Assembly: GCA_945631445.1 (NCBI GenBank)
Contig: CALZCR010000154.1
Location: 1-5,257, forward strand
From: an uncultured Corynebacterium sp.
Lineage (GTDB): Bacteria > Actinomycetota > Actinomycetes > Mycobacteriales > Mycobacteriaceae
Direction of reading: 5' to 3'
DNA length: 5,257 bases
The notes under the pieces are model-generated. The model had not been told where the DNA came from. It searched no databases and was given only the letters and a program-made list of their open reading frames with translations. The position numbers and the translations under genes are program-made. This document shows positions 1-5,169 of this stretch, one piece after another (positions within the stretch are counted from its first letter, which is position 1; each line of letters begins with the position of its first letter).

Positions 1-162
1 GAGTGCGCCGCGGTCCGCGATACATGCGCCGACGTTGTTGAGGGAGCCGCTGTCTGGCGCGGGTTCCTGGGCCAGGGCAGCGGGGGAGGCCAGCAGCCCC
101 GCCAGAGCGGCGATCATGCTTGCTGCGGCCGTCCGGAGTGTCATGCGTTTCATCTCGGTCAC
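1..162 (-). CDS. Secreted protein, N-terminal part only (runs off window start)
   Basis: The frame is open from the start codon to base 1, so only about 54 residues are visible. They form a Sec-type signal peptide: a basic start (KRMTLR), a hydrophobic Ala/Leu core, and a cleavage site after ALA (ASPAALA|QEPAP). There is no lipobox cysteine and no twin-arginine motif, so a soluble exported or cell-wall protein is expected. The mature part begins with a Pro/Ser-rich stretch and then NNVGACIADRGAL. I chose GTG at 162 because it overlaps the upstream stop as GTGA and has a GGGA five bases before it. ATG at 153 is the alternative and has no good ribosome binding site. The mature N-terminus reminds me of corynebacterial exported von Willebrand A-domain proteins, but that domain would lie outside the window, so this is a weak guess. 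It is probably co-translated with the membrane protein upstream. Confidence 0.72.
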   Translation of the reverse strand, partial: MTEMKRMTLRTAAASMIAALAGLLASPAALAQEPAPDSGSLNNVGACIADRGAL

Positions 163-614
163 AGCTTTCCCGCCCACTGGGCGATGTTGATCGCGGACCA
201 CACGACAGCGATCGCCAACACCGCGAGGGTGAGGACGTACACCGCTTTCTTCCAGCCGACGTCGACGTAGAGGCTCTCCCCGCGGCGGCGGTTGTTCTCC
301 GCGAAATACCAGCCCAACAGGCTGATCCCCAGGATGCCGGCGATCGCCCACGACACGAAGGCGAAGACGGCGAAGGACGTGTCCGTGGCCTCGTAGGAGC
401 CGAAGGTGATCAGAACGCTGAGGCCCAGGGAGAGGAGGCCAAGCGCCAGACTCGGTAGAAGGCGGGCAACGGGCGCGGATTCCACGCGTGTGGACACGGA
501 GCTGACTGGCCCGGTCGGCGGGGCGCTGGTGGAGGAGGTCGGCGCCGCCGCGGAAAAACCTTCCGACGGCGATCCGAACGAGCCTCCGGAATACGGAGAA
601 AACCCTTGCGTCAT
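159..614 (-). CDS. Small three-helix membrane protein with Ser/Pro/Ala-rich N-terminus
   Basis: This is a 151-residue protein of unknown function. Residues 1 to about 45 are low complexity (Ser, Pro, Ala, Gly, Thr), beginning MTQGFSPYSGGSFGSPSEG. Three hydrophobic segments follow: one around LLPSLALGLLSLGLSVLI, one around FAVFAFVSWAIAGILGISL ending in a basic ENNRRR turn, and a C-terminal one around AVYVLTLAVLAIAVVW. A conserved-looking loop, ESLYVDVGWKKA, lies between helices 2 and 3. I chose ATG 614 because GGAG sits six bases upstream; the frame stays open to 680, but that extension lacks a ribosome binding site. Its TGA stop overlaps the GTG start of the secreted protein downstream, so the two are likely an operon and may act together at the membrane. 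No catalytic motif was seen, and I do not recognise the family with certainty. Confidence 0.85.
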   Translation of the reverse strand: MTQGFSPYSGGSFGSPSEGFSAAAPTSSTSAPPTGPVSSVSTRVESAPVARLLPSLALGLLSLGLSVLITFGSYEATDTSFAVFAFVSWAIAGILGISLLGWYFAENNRRRGESLYVDVGWKKAVYVLTLAVLAIAVVWSAINIAQWAGKL

Positions 615-648
615 CAGCTGCTCCGGCTTCGTTATAAGAGGTAAAAGA

Positions 649-676
649 AATATAGCTTCAAGAAATAGTAGTGGAA
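649..676 (-). promoter_or_regulatory. Candidate SigA promoter for the minus-strand membrane/secreted pair
   Basis: Reading the minus strand, TTCCAC (676-671) and TATATT (654-649) are separated by 16 bases. A start about 7 bases past the -10 box gives a leader of roughly 28 bases that includes the GGAG ribosome binding site before ATG 614. A second AT-rich box, TATAAC (636-631), lies too close to the gene to leave room for that ribosome binding site. This is a consensus match only. Confidence 0.4.
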
Positions 677-704
677 GCACCGGATTTTCCCATAGGCCCG
701 GTGC
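677..704. repeat. Perfect inverted repeat GCACCGG-N14-CCGGTGC in the divergent promoter region
   Basis: Two perfectly complementary 7-base arms (677-683 and 698-704) flank an AT-richer 14-base centre. The repeat touches the candidate -35 box of the leftward promoter and lies about 80 bases before the M20 peptidase start. The arm spacing, close to two helical turns from arm centre to arm centre, fits a dimeric repressor or activator site. A hairpin in a longer transcript is also possible. No T-run follows on either strand, so it is not a standard terminator. Confidence 0.4.
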
Positions 705-769
705 CCCCGCCCAGCCAGGCAGGCGAATAGATCAGCCCCGGCGTATGAAACCGCACCCGCGAAACGCAC

Positions 770-783
770 TAAAGTCAGAGGGT
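770..783 (+). promoter_or_regulatory. Candidate -10 box for a leaderless M20 peptidase transcript
   Basis: TAAAGT (770-775) fits the TANANT -10 pattern and lies eight bases before ATG 784. That places the expected transcription start on or next to the A of the start codon. No clear -35 box was seen. The purine run AGAGGG directly before the ATG sits too close to act as a normal Shine-Dalgarno sequence, which agrees with a leaderless start. Confidence 0.3.
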
Positions 784-2148
784 ATGACCAATACTGACGC
801 ACTACAACTATTCCAGGAGCATGTGTCCGCAGATCGCGAACGCATCTTCACCGAACTCTCCGAACTCGTCCGCTTCAATTCCGTCCACGGCGACCCCGCC
901 CTCGTCGACGAGGCCACTGCGGCCGCCAACTGGGTCGAAAAGGCCCTGCAGTCGCACGGGCTCACCGTCGAGGCCATCGACTCTTCCGACGGGTCCCGCA
1001 CCATCATTGGCCGCCGGGAGGGCGCCGCGGAGGCGCCGACCGTCCTGCTCTACAGCCATTACGACGTCGTCCCCGCCGGCGACCACTCGGCCTGGTCCGC
1101 CGATCCTTTCACCCTCACCGAGCGCGACGGGCGCTGGTACGCCCGCGGCGCCGCAGACTGCAAGGGCAACCTCGCGATGCACTTGGCGGCGCTGCGCGCC
1201 GTCGACAAGGCCGGCGGCACCGGCCTGAACCTGATCGTGTTGGTCGAGGGCTCCGAAGAAAACGGCGGCGCCGGCCTGGACGACCTGATCGCACGACGCC
1301 CGGAGCTGTTCGCCGCCGACGTCATCCTCATCGCCGACACCGGCAACGCGGCCGTCGGCGTACCCACCCTGACCACCGGTCTGCGCGGGGGTGCGCAGGT
1401 GAGCGTCACCGTGGACACGCTGTCCGGAGCCTTGCACTCCGGCATGTTCGGGGGCGCCGCGCCGGACGCGGTCGCCGCCCTGACCCGCACGCTGGACAGC
1501 CTGCGTGACGACGCCGGCCGCACCGTCATCGACGGCGTGGACGTCACCGGCTCCTGGGACGGCGCCCCCTACGACGCGGAGACCTTCCGCGCCGACGCCG
1601 GGGTTCTCGAGGGCGTCTCCCTGCTCGGCGACGGCGACGCGCCCGCCGACCTCGTGTGGGCGCGGCCGGCCGTGACGGTGACCGGCTTCACCTCCACCCC
1701 GGTCGCGGAGGCCGTCAACGCGGTGCCCGCCACCGCCAGCGCGCAGCTCAACCTGCGCGTTCCCCACGGCATGGACGCCGCCGACACCGCCGAGAAGCTC
1801 GTGGCTCATCTCAAGGCGCACACCCCGTGGGGGGCGCACGTCGAGGTGGAGGTCGCCGACGTCAACGACGCCTTCGCCACCGACACCTCCCAGCCCGCCA
1901 TCGCGCTGCTCGGCGAGTGCTTGACCGAGGCCTACGGCGCCGAGGAGCTGACCGAGGTCGGCTCCGGCGGATCCATTCCGCTGACTTCCGCCCTGCAGGC
2001 GGCCTATCCGGAGGCCCAGATCGCGCTGTTCGGCGTCGAGGAGCCGCAGGCCGCGATCCACTCCCCCGACGAATCCGTCGACCCCACTGAGATCCAGCGG
2101 GTCGCCGCCGCGGAGGCGGCCTTCCTGCTGCGCTACGGCCGTCGCTAA
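784..2148 (+). CDS. M20-family zinc metallopeptidase (dipeptidase / DapE / carnosinase type)
   Basis: This 454-residue cytosolic enzyme should hydrolyse a dipeptide or N-acyl amino acid using two zinc ions; the substrate cannot be read from sequence. The M20 motifs are complete and in order: SHYDVVP (zinc ligand H92, catalytic-site D94), RGAADCKG (bridging ligand D125), EGSEENGG (general base E158, zinc ligand E159), IADTG (D185), LHSG with H218 in the lid/dimerisation domain, GSGGSIP (393-399), and IHSPDE with zinc ligand H426 near the C-terminus. The lid domain spans roughly residues 200-340. Length and layout are normal for the family and no break was seen. The start MTNTDALQ at 784 precedes the alpha-helical N-terminus common in the family; ATG 745 would add 13 residues but has no better signal. 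The gene stands alone: the minus-strand pair is divergent, and the next unit has its own promoter 20 bases after this stop. Confidence 0.93.
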   Translation: MTNTDALQLFQEHVSADRERIFTELSELVRFNSVHGDPALVDEATAAANWVEKALQSHGLTVEAIDSSDGSRTIIGRREGAAEAPTVLLYSHYDVVPAGDHSAWSADPFTLTERDGRWYARGAADCKGNLAMHLAALRAVDKAGGTGLNLIVLVEGSEENGGAGLDDLIARRPELFAADVILIADTGNAAVGVPTLTTGLRGGAQVSVTVDTLSGALHSGMFGGAAPDAVAALTRTLDSLRDDAGRTVIDGVDVTGSWDGAPYDAETFRADAGVLEGVSLLGDGDAPADLVWARPAVTVTGFTSTPVAEAVNAVPATASAQLNLRVPHGMDAADTAEKLVAHLKAHTPWGAHVEVEVADVNDAFATDTSQPAIALLGECLTEAYGAEELTEVGSGGSIPLTSALQAAYPEAQIALFGVEEPQAAIHSPDESVDPTEIQRVAAAEAAFLLRYGRR

Positions 2149-2167
2149 GCGTCGTCCGGCCGCCCCC

Positions 2168-2196
2168 TTGCCGACCGGTGTGACCCGCGCTATAGT
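2168..2196 (+). promoter_or_regulatory. SigA-type promoter of the LEU leader / LeuA-domain gene
   Basis: TTGCCG (2168-2173) and TATAGT (2191-2196) are separated by exactly 17 bases. The -10 box fits TANANT. The expected start of transcription is at 2203-2204, so the leader peptide ATG at 2204 would be the very first codon of the RNA. This is the best-looking promoter in the window, and it makes the LeuA-domain gene independent of the M20 gene that ends at 2148. Confidence 0.75.
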
Positions 2197-2203
2197 CGGG
2201 CGC

Positions 2204-2272
2204 ATGATCACGAACGTTCTCCTCGGCCTGCAGGCACGAGTACTGGTGGCTACGCACCCCGGCGCGGAATAG
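2204..2272 (+). CDS. Leucine/valine-rich leader peptide (22 residues), leaderless
   Basis: A 23-codon reading frame runs from ATG 2204 to TAG 2270-2272 and begins MITNVLLGLQARVLVATHPG. It holds four Leu codons (CTC 2219, CTC 2222, CTG 2228, CTG 2243) and three Val codons, far above chance. It starts where the promoter predicts the RNA 5' end, so no Shine-Dalgarno sequence is needed. Its stop codon directly abuts one arm (2273-2281) of the downstream switch, and its codons 14-16 are themselves one arm (2243-2251) of another helix. That placement is typical of a regulatory peptide whose translation is sensed by RNA folding, rather than of a functional small protein. Confidence 0.75.
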   Translation: MITNVLLGLQARVLVATHPGAE

Positions 2273-2356
2273 GGACTGACCCCCGCGCACGGGGGAGTAG
2301 TCGTTAGAGCCACCAGCCACGAGGTCGGTCCCCTCAAGCACCTCATCACGTAGATC

Positions 2357-2362
2357 AAAGGA
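2357..2362 (+). promoter_or_regulatory. Ribosome binding site AAAGGA, partly inside helix P2'
   Basis: AAAGGA lies ten bases before ATG 2373, at the long end of normal spacing. Its last three bases (2360-2362) are the first paired bases of the nine-pair helix 2323-2331/2360-2368, so folding of that helix should lower initiation. No run of T follows the helix, so control of translation fits better than transcription termination. Confidence 0.6.
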
Positions 2363-2372
2363 CCGACCGAGA

Positions 2373-2897
2373 ATGTTCACTCCTTCCCCCTCCCTTCAGC
2401 GCACCCTTTCCACCCAGACCCGTGCCCTCGATCCTCTCGAGGGACGTTTCGGCCCGGGGCATCGACTGCCGCTGCCGCTGCGCAAAGACCTGCCCGCCCT
2501 GGGATTGGAATTCGCCGACTGGCACACCTTCAGCTCCCTGCTCTCCCCCGCCCCGTCCCTGCGTTTGCAGTTGACGGGAGCCGAGTCGCTGCGGGGCGGC
2601 CGCTTCCGTTTTCACGCAGAGCTCACCGACCACGCCGCTTCCGGCCGCGGTGAGGCCCACGAGATCGTCGCCACCGGCCCCGTCTCCGCCTGCACCCAAC
2701 TGCTGTCGCGGGCGGGCCGTGGCCTGGAGATCCTCACTTTCCGTCAAGTCGAACTGCATGAGGCCACCGCGACCTTCGTCTTGGCGCACCACCCGCATCA
2801 CCACGAGCGCCCCATCTGGGCGTTCGGCTTCGGCGCCACGCCGCAGACCTCTATCGCGTCCGCGATGTCCGCGGCCGCGGAGCGCATCCACGGTTAA
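2373..2897 (+). CDS. Stand-alone LeuA C-terminal regulatory (LeuA_dimer) domain protein
   Basis: This 174-residue protein aligns by eye with the C-terminal allosteric domain of 2-isopropylmalate synthase (LeuA), the part that binds leucine and dimerises. Matching features in order are: LPLRKDLPALGLEFADW (34-50), like the end of the LeuA linker (LPR..Q.EFS); a strand FRFHAELTDH (78-87); GEAHEIVATGPVSA (93-106), in the place of LeuA's GxGNGPxxA, keeping Gly-Pro but losing the Asn; LEILTFRQVELHE (118-130); ATATFVLA (131-138); and PIWAFGFG (147-154), like LeuA's WGVGI, followed by a helix TSIASAMSAAAERI. The TIM-barrel catalytic domain is entirely absent, so it cannot make isopropylmalate. It ends in TAA with no sign of decay. 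It may modulate or pair with full-length LeuA or act as a leucine sensor; both are inferences. It is controlled by the LEU-like leader. Confidence 0.8.
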   Translation: MFTPSPSLQRTLSTQTRALDPLEGRFGPGHRLPLPLRKDLPALGLEFADWHTFSSLLSPAPSLRLQLTGAESLRGGRFRFHAELTDHAASGRGEAHEIVATGPVSACTQLLSRAGRGLEILTFRQVELHEATATFVLAHHPHHHERPIWAFGFGATPQTSIASAMSAAAERIHG

Positions 2898-3073
2898 GGC
2901 GCACCGCCCCACCCCGCAAGTGTGCTGTCGCCCACTAAGGTACACCGCGGCGGGCGCATAGCAGCGCCTATATATAAGGTGCAGCTAGATCGGATTCCCA
3001 CGGCGGGTCAGCAATCGCTAGACTGGCTTTCGTTGGCCGCGCCGCTGATGACGCCGCCTACGATTCTGGGTGT

Positions 3074-3120
3074 TTCTCCGCCCTTCCGCCATCGTGGAAT
3101 TCCGATGGTGGGAGGCAGAA
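3074..3120 (+). promoter_or_regulatory. Hairpin I of the mrpA leader
   Basis: Bases 3082-3094 pair with 3103-3115 over thirteen positions (eleven Watson-Crick, two G-U), closing an eight-base loop TGGAATTC. A further TTCT (3074-3077) with AGAA (3117-3120) can extend it across an internal loop. No T-run follows on either strand, so a terminator is unlikely. The stem looks like part of a structured 5' leader of mrpA. Confidence 0.55.
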
Positions 3121-3135
3121 GGCGCACGCACGGTT

Positions 3136-3186
3136 TTGGCGTCGACATGGGCAACCGGCTCATTGACCCTGCCACATCGACGCTAA
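3136..3186 (+). promoter_or_regulatory. Hairpin II of the mrpA leader, abutting the ribosome binding site
   Basis: TTGGCGTCGA (3136-3145) pairs with TCGACGCTAA (3177-3186) over ten positions with one G-U. An inner helix, GGCA (3150-3153) with TGCC (3170-3173), continues the stem. The outer stem ends one base before the Shine-Dalgarno sequence of mrpA, a placement that can affect ribosome access. I recognise no known riboswitch class. Confidence 0.5.
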
Positions 3187-3187
3187 T

Positions 3188-3194
3188 AGGGGAG
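3188..3194 (+). promoter_or_regulatory. Ribosome binding site AGGGGAG that fixes the GTG start of mrpA
   Basis: AGGGGAG is a strong Shine-Dalgarno sequence located ten bases before GTG 3205. There is no ATG nearby in frame, and the resulting N-terminus (LILLLILTLAALLAP) is the expected first membrane helix of MrpA, so GTG 3205 is preferred. Confidence 0.65.
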
Positions 3195-3204
3195 TTACGG
3201 ATAC

Positions 3205-5169
3205 GTGCTTATTCTGCTTCTTATCCTCACCCTGGCGGCGCTCCTCGCACCGGTTGCCATCCGGTACCTGGGGCGCGCCGGATTTGCGCTCTTGGCCTTG
3301 GTACCCGCGGCTGGATTCTTCTGGGTCCTCAGCCTCTTTCTCACCGGCACTTTCGCCGGCGGGGGCTCACTCGACGCCTCCGTGGAATGGGTACCCGCCG
3401 CGCACCTTAACCTTGATTTCCGCCTGGATTCACTCGCGGCGCTCTTCAGCCTGATCATTCTCGGCGTGGGCGCCCTCGTGCTCCTCTACTGCTGGGGGTA
3501 CTTCGACTCCAACCCGCCCCGGCTGATGAAGTTCGGCGGCGAAATGGTCGCCTTCGCGGCGGCCATGTACGGGTTGGTCATCTCCGACAATTTCCTGCTG
3601 ATGTACGTCTTCTGGGAAATCACGTCGGTGCTGTCTTTCCTGCTCGTCGGCTACTACGGCGAACGCGCTTCGTCCCGGCACGCCGCCGCCCAGGCGCTCA
3701 TGGTCACCACCCTCGGTGGTCTGGCCATGCTCGTCGGCATCATCCTGTTCGGCCAGCAGACCGGCGTCTGGACCCTGTCCGAGATCAGCGGCATCGAGCA
3801 GCTGGCGGCCACCCCGTACGTGCTGCCGGCGGTCATCCTGATCCTGGCGGGCGCGCTGTCCAAGTCCGCGATCGTCCCGGCCCACTTCTGGCTGCCCGGG
3901 GCGATGGCCGCGCCGACCCCGGTGTCCGCGTACCTGCACTCCGCCGCGATGGTCAAGGCGGGCATCTACCTGGTCGCCCGCCTCGCGCCGGATTTCCACG
4001 TCGTGGAGGGCTGGCACCTGATCGTGGTGTCGCTGGGCATCTTCACCATGCTGCTCGGCGGCTGGATGGCGCTGAAACAGAAGGATCTGAAGTTGATCCT
4101 GGCCTACGGCACCGTGTCGCAGCTGGGCTTCATCATGTCGGTGATCTCCATCGGCTCCCGCGAAGCGTTGATGGCCGGCCTGGCGCTGACCTTCAGCCAT
4201 TCGCTGTTCAAGGCTGCCCTGTTCATGATCGTCGGCGCCATTGACCACACCCTGGGCACCCGCGACGTCAACGACATTTCCGGCCTGGGCAAGAAGGCCC
4301 CCTGGGTCGCCGTCCTCGGCTGGGTCGGCGCACTGTCCATGGCCGGCGTCCCGCCGCTGTGGGGCTTCGTGGCCAAGGAGGCCGCACTGGGCGCCGTTCT
4401 CGAGGAACCGATGCTGGCGGGCATGCCGCGCAACCTCATGCTCGTCGGCCTCGTCGTCGGCTCCATTCTGACGATGGCTTACGCGTTGCGTTTCCTCTAC
4501 GGAGCCTTCGCCACCAAGCCCGCGACGCACCCCACCGGCGGCGGCACCTCGAAGGCCGTGGCCAAGATGCATCCCATCGGCCCGGCCCTGTGGCTGGCTC
4601 CGGCCGTGCTGAACCTGTTGACCGTCGTCTTCGGTTTCTGGACCCAGCCGCTGGACCACGCCATCGGCACGCATCTGGACAACGTCACCCCGCTGCCCGC
4701 CGGCGCGGAAGACACCCACCTGGCGCTGTGGCACGGGTTCACGATCCCGCTGCTGCTCACCGCGGTGATCATCGTCGCCGGCATAGTCATGTTCTGGCAG
4801 CGCGACGTGGTGGCCAAGGCGCAGTTCGATAAACCCGCCCTGGGTTCCGCCGACCACGCCTACGACCTGGTGCTGACTTTCTTCCGCAACATCTCGCTGC
4901 GGTTGACCGCCTCCACCCAGCGCGGTTCCCTCGGCGGCAACCTGGGCATCATTTTCTCGGTGCTCATCCTGCTGCCTGGCATCGCGCTGTTCCTGGGCGA
5001 GCGCAACGACGTCCGCATGGTGCTGTGGGAATCGCCTGGCCAGGCGATCGCCTCCATCATCATCGTTCTCGCCGCCATCGCTGCCACGATCACCACCAAC
5101 CGCCTGTCCGGCGTGATCTTGGTGGGCGTGACCGGTTACGCGCTGGATATGATCTTCTACATTCAGTGA
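3205..5169 (+). CDS. mrpA: Na+/H+ antiporter subunit A (MrpA/MnhA), truncated by an in-frame stop
   Basis: MrpA is the largest membrane subunit of the Mrp secondary antiporter, which expels Na+ in exchange for protons and resembles complex I subunit NuoL. The visible 654 residues hold about sixteen or more hydrophobic helices. The NuoL-like core spans roughly residues 75-430 and carries the expected ionisable residues: E138 in FWEITS, K220 in ALSKSA, H227 in PAHFWLPGA, H245 and K251 in YLHSAAMVKAGIYL, H332 and K336 in FSHSLFKAALF, and K391 in WGFVAKEA. Residues from about 610 begin the MbhD-like region (NRLSGVILVGVTGYALD), which is cut by TGA at 5167-5169. Family members usually run to about 770-1000 residues, often with an MrpB-like part at the end, so the product lacks much of the C-terminus. 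The same frame continues to encode MrpA after the stop. The start is GTG with AGGGGAG upstream. Genes mrpC to mrpG would be expected beyond the window. Confidence 0.9.
   Translation: MLILLLILTLAALLAPVAIRYLGRAGFALLALVPAAGFFWVLSLFLTGTFAGGGSLDASVEWVPAAHLNLDFRLDSLAALFSLIILGVGALVLLYCWGYFDSNPPRLMKFGGEMVAFAAAMYGLVISDNFLLMYVFWEITSVLSFLLVGYYGERASSRHAAAQALMVTTLGGLAMLVGIILFGQQTGVWTLSEISGIEQLAATPYVLPAVILILAGALSKSAIVPAHFWLPGAMAAPTPVSAYLHSAAMVKAGIYLVARLAPDFHVVEGWHLIVVSLGIFTMLLGGWMALKQKDLKLILAYGTVSQLGFIMSVISIGSREALMAGLALTFSHSLFKAALFMIVGAIDHTLGTRDVNDISGLGKKAPWVAVLGWVGALSMAGVPPLWGFVAKEAALGAVLEEPMLAGMPRNLMLVGLVVGSILTMAYALRFLYGAFATKPATHPTGGGTSKAVAKMHPIGPALWLAPAVLNLLTVVFGFWTQPLDHAIGTHLDNVTPLPAGAEDTHLALWHGFTIPLLLTAVIIVAGIVMFWQRDVVAKAQFDKPALGSADHAYDLVLTFFRNISLRLTASTQRGSLGGNLGIIFSVLILLPGIALFLGERNDVRMVLWESPGQAIASIIIVLAAIAATITTNRLSGVILVGVTGYALDMIFYIQ

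Larger units (their letters stand above)
2204..2372 (+). promoter_or_regulatory. LEU-element-like RNA leader: pseudoknot versus SD-sequestering hairpin
   Basis: Three helices can be read directly. P1 pairs 2243-2251 (CTGGTGGCT) with 2308-2316 (AGCCACCAG), nine perfect pairs. P2 pairs 2273-2281 (GGACTGACC) with 2323-2331 (GGTCGGTCC), nine pairs including one G-U. P1 and P2 interleave and so form an H-type pseudoknot, with a small inner hairpin (CCCG 2282-2285 with CGGG 2290-2293). The alternative P2' pairs the same 2323-2331 arm with 2360-2368 (GGACCGACC), nine perfect pairs, which hides the GGA of the ribosome binding site AAAGGA. P2 and P2' exclude each other. A conserved pseudoknot with an alternative fold, called the LEU element, is known from memory upstream of actinobacterial leuA. 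The assignment rests on that resemblance plus the Leu-rich leader peptide and the leuA-like target gene. Confidence 0.75.
2898..3204 (+). other. Non-coding stretch before mrpA: likely promoter and structured 5' leader
   Basis: No convincing gene lies here. The stretch is less G/C-biased around the AT-rich TATATATAA (2969-2977), which sits between short near-complementary arms (GCGCC 2964-2968, GGTGC 2978-2982). A loose direct repeat, AAGGTACACC (2937-2946) and AAGGTGCAGC (2976-2985), surrounds it. A weak promoter may be TTCCCA (2995-3000) with TAGACT (3019-3024), spacing 18. That would give about 175 bases of untranslated RNA carrying the two hairpins listed separately. I see no terminator for the LeuA-domain gene, so read-through into mrpA cannot be excluded. 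Confidence 0.5.

Noticed and set aside
2204..2272. ilvB-type attenuator leader
   Set aside because: The downstream gene is leuA-like, no terminator hairpin with a T-run follows, and the interleaved helices match the pseudoknot type rather than a classical attenuator.
808..2358. Long open frame on the minus strand opposite the M20 peptidase
   Set aside because: It is a low-complexity Gly/Arg/Val-rich shadow of a GC-rich gene, with no motif, no ribosome binding site and full overlap with a protein having all M20 residues.
2323..2368. Helix 2323-2331/2360-2368 as an intrinsic terminator
   Set aside because: No T-run follows it; the gene start comes four bases later and the helix covers part of the Shine-Dalgarno sequence, so translational control fits better.
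2969..2977. TATATATAA as the -10 box of the mrpA promoter
   Set aside because: It is AT-rich but has no reasonable -35 partner at 16-18 bases and does not end in the expected T; it is kept only as a note in the non-coding stretch.
3082..3115. Hairpin I as a terminator of the LeuA-domain gene
   Set aside because: It lies about 185 bases after that gene's stop and lacks a T-run on either strand.
3430..4857. Long open frame on the minus strand opposite mrpA
   Set aside because: Its composition (Gly, Gln, Asp, His, Arg-rich) reflects reversed membrane-protein codons; the plus strand is unmistakably MrpA.
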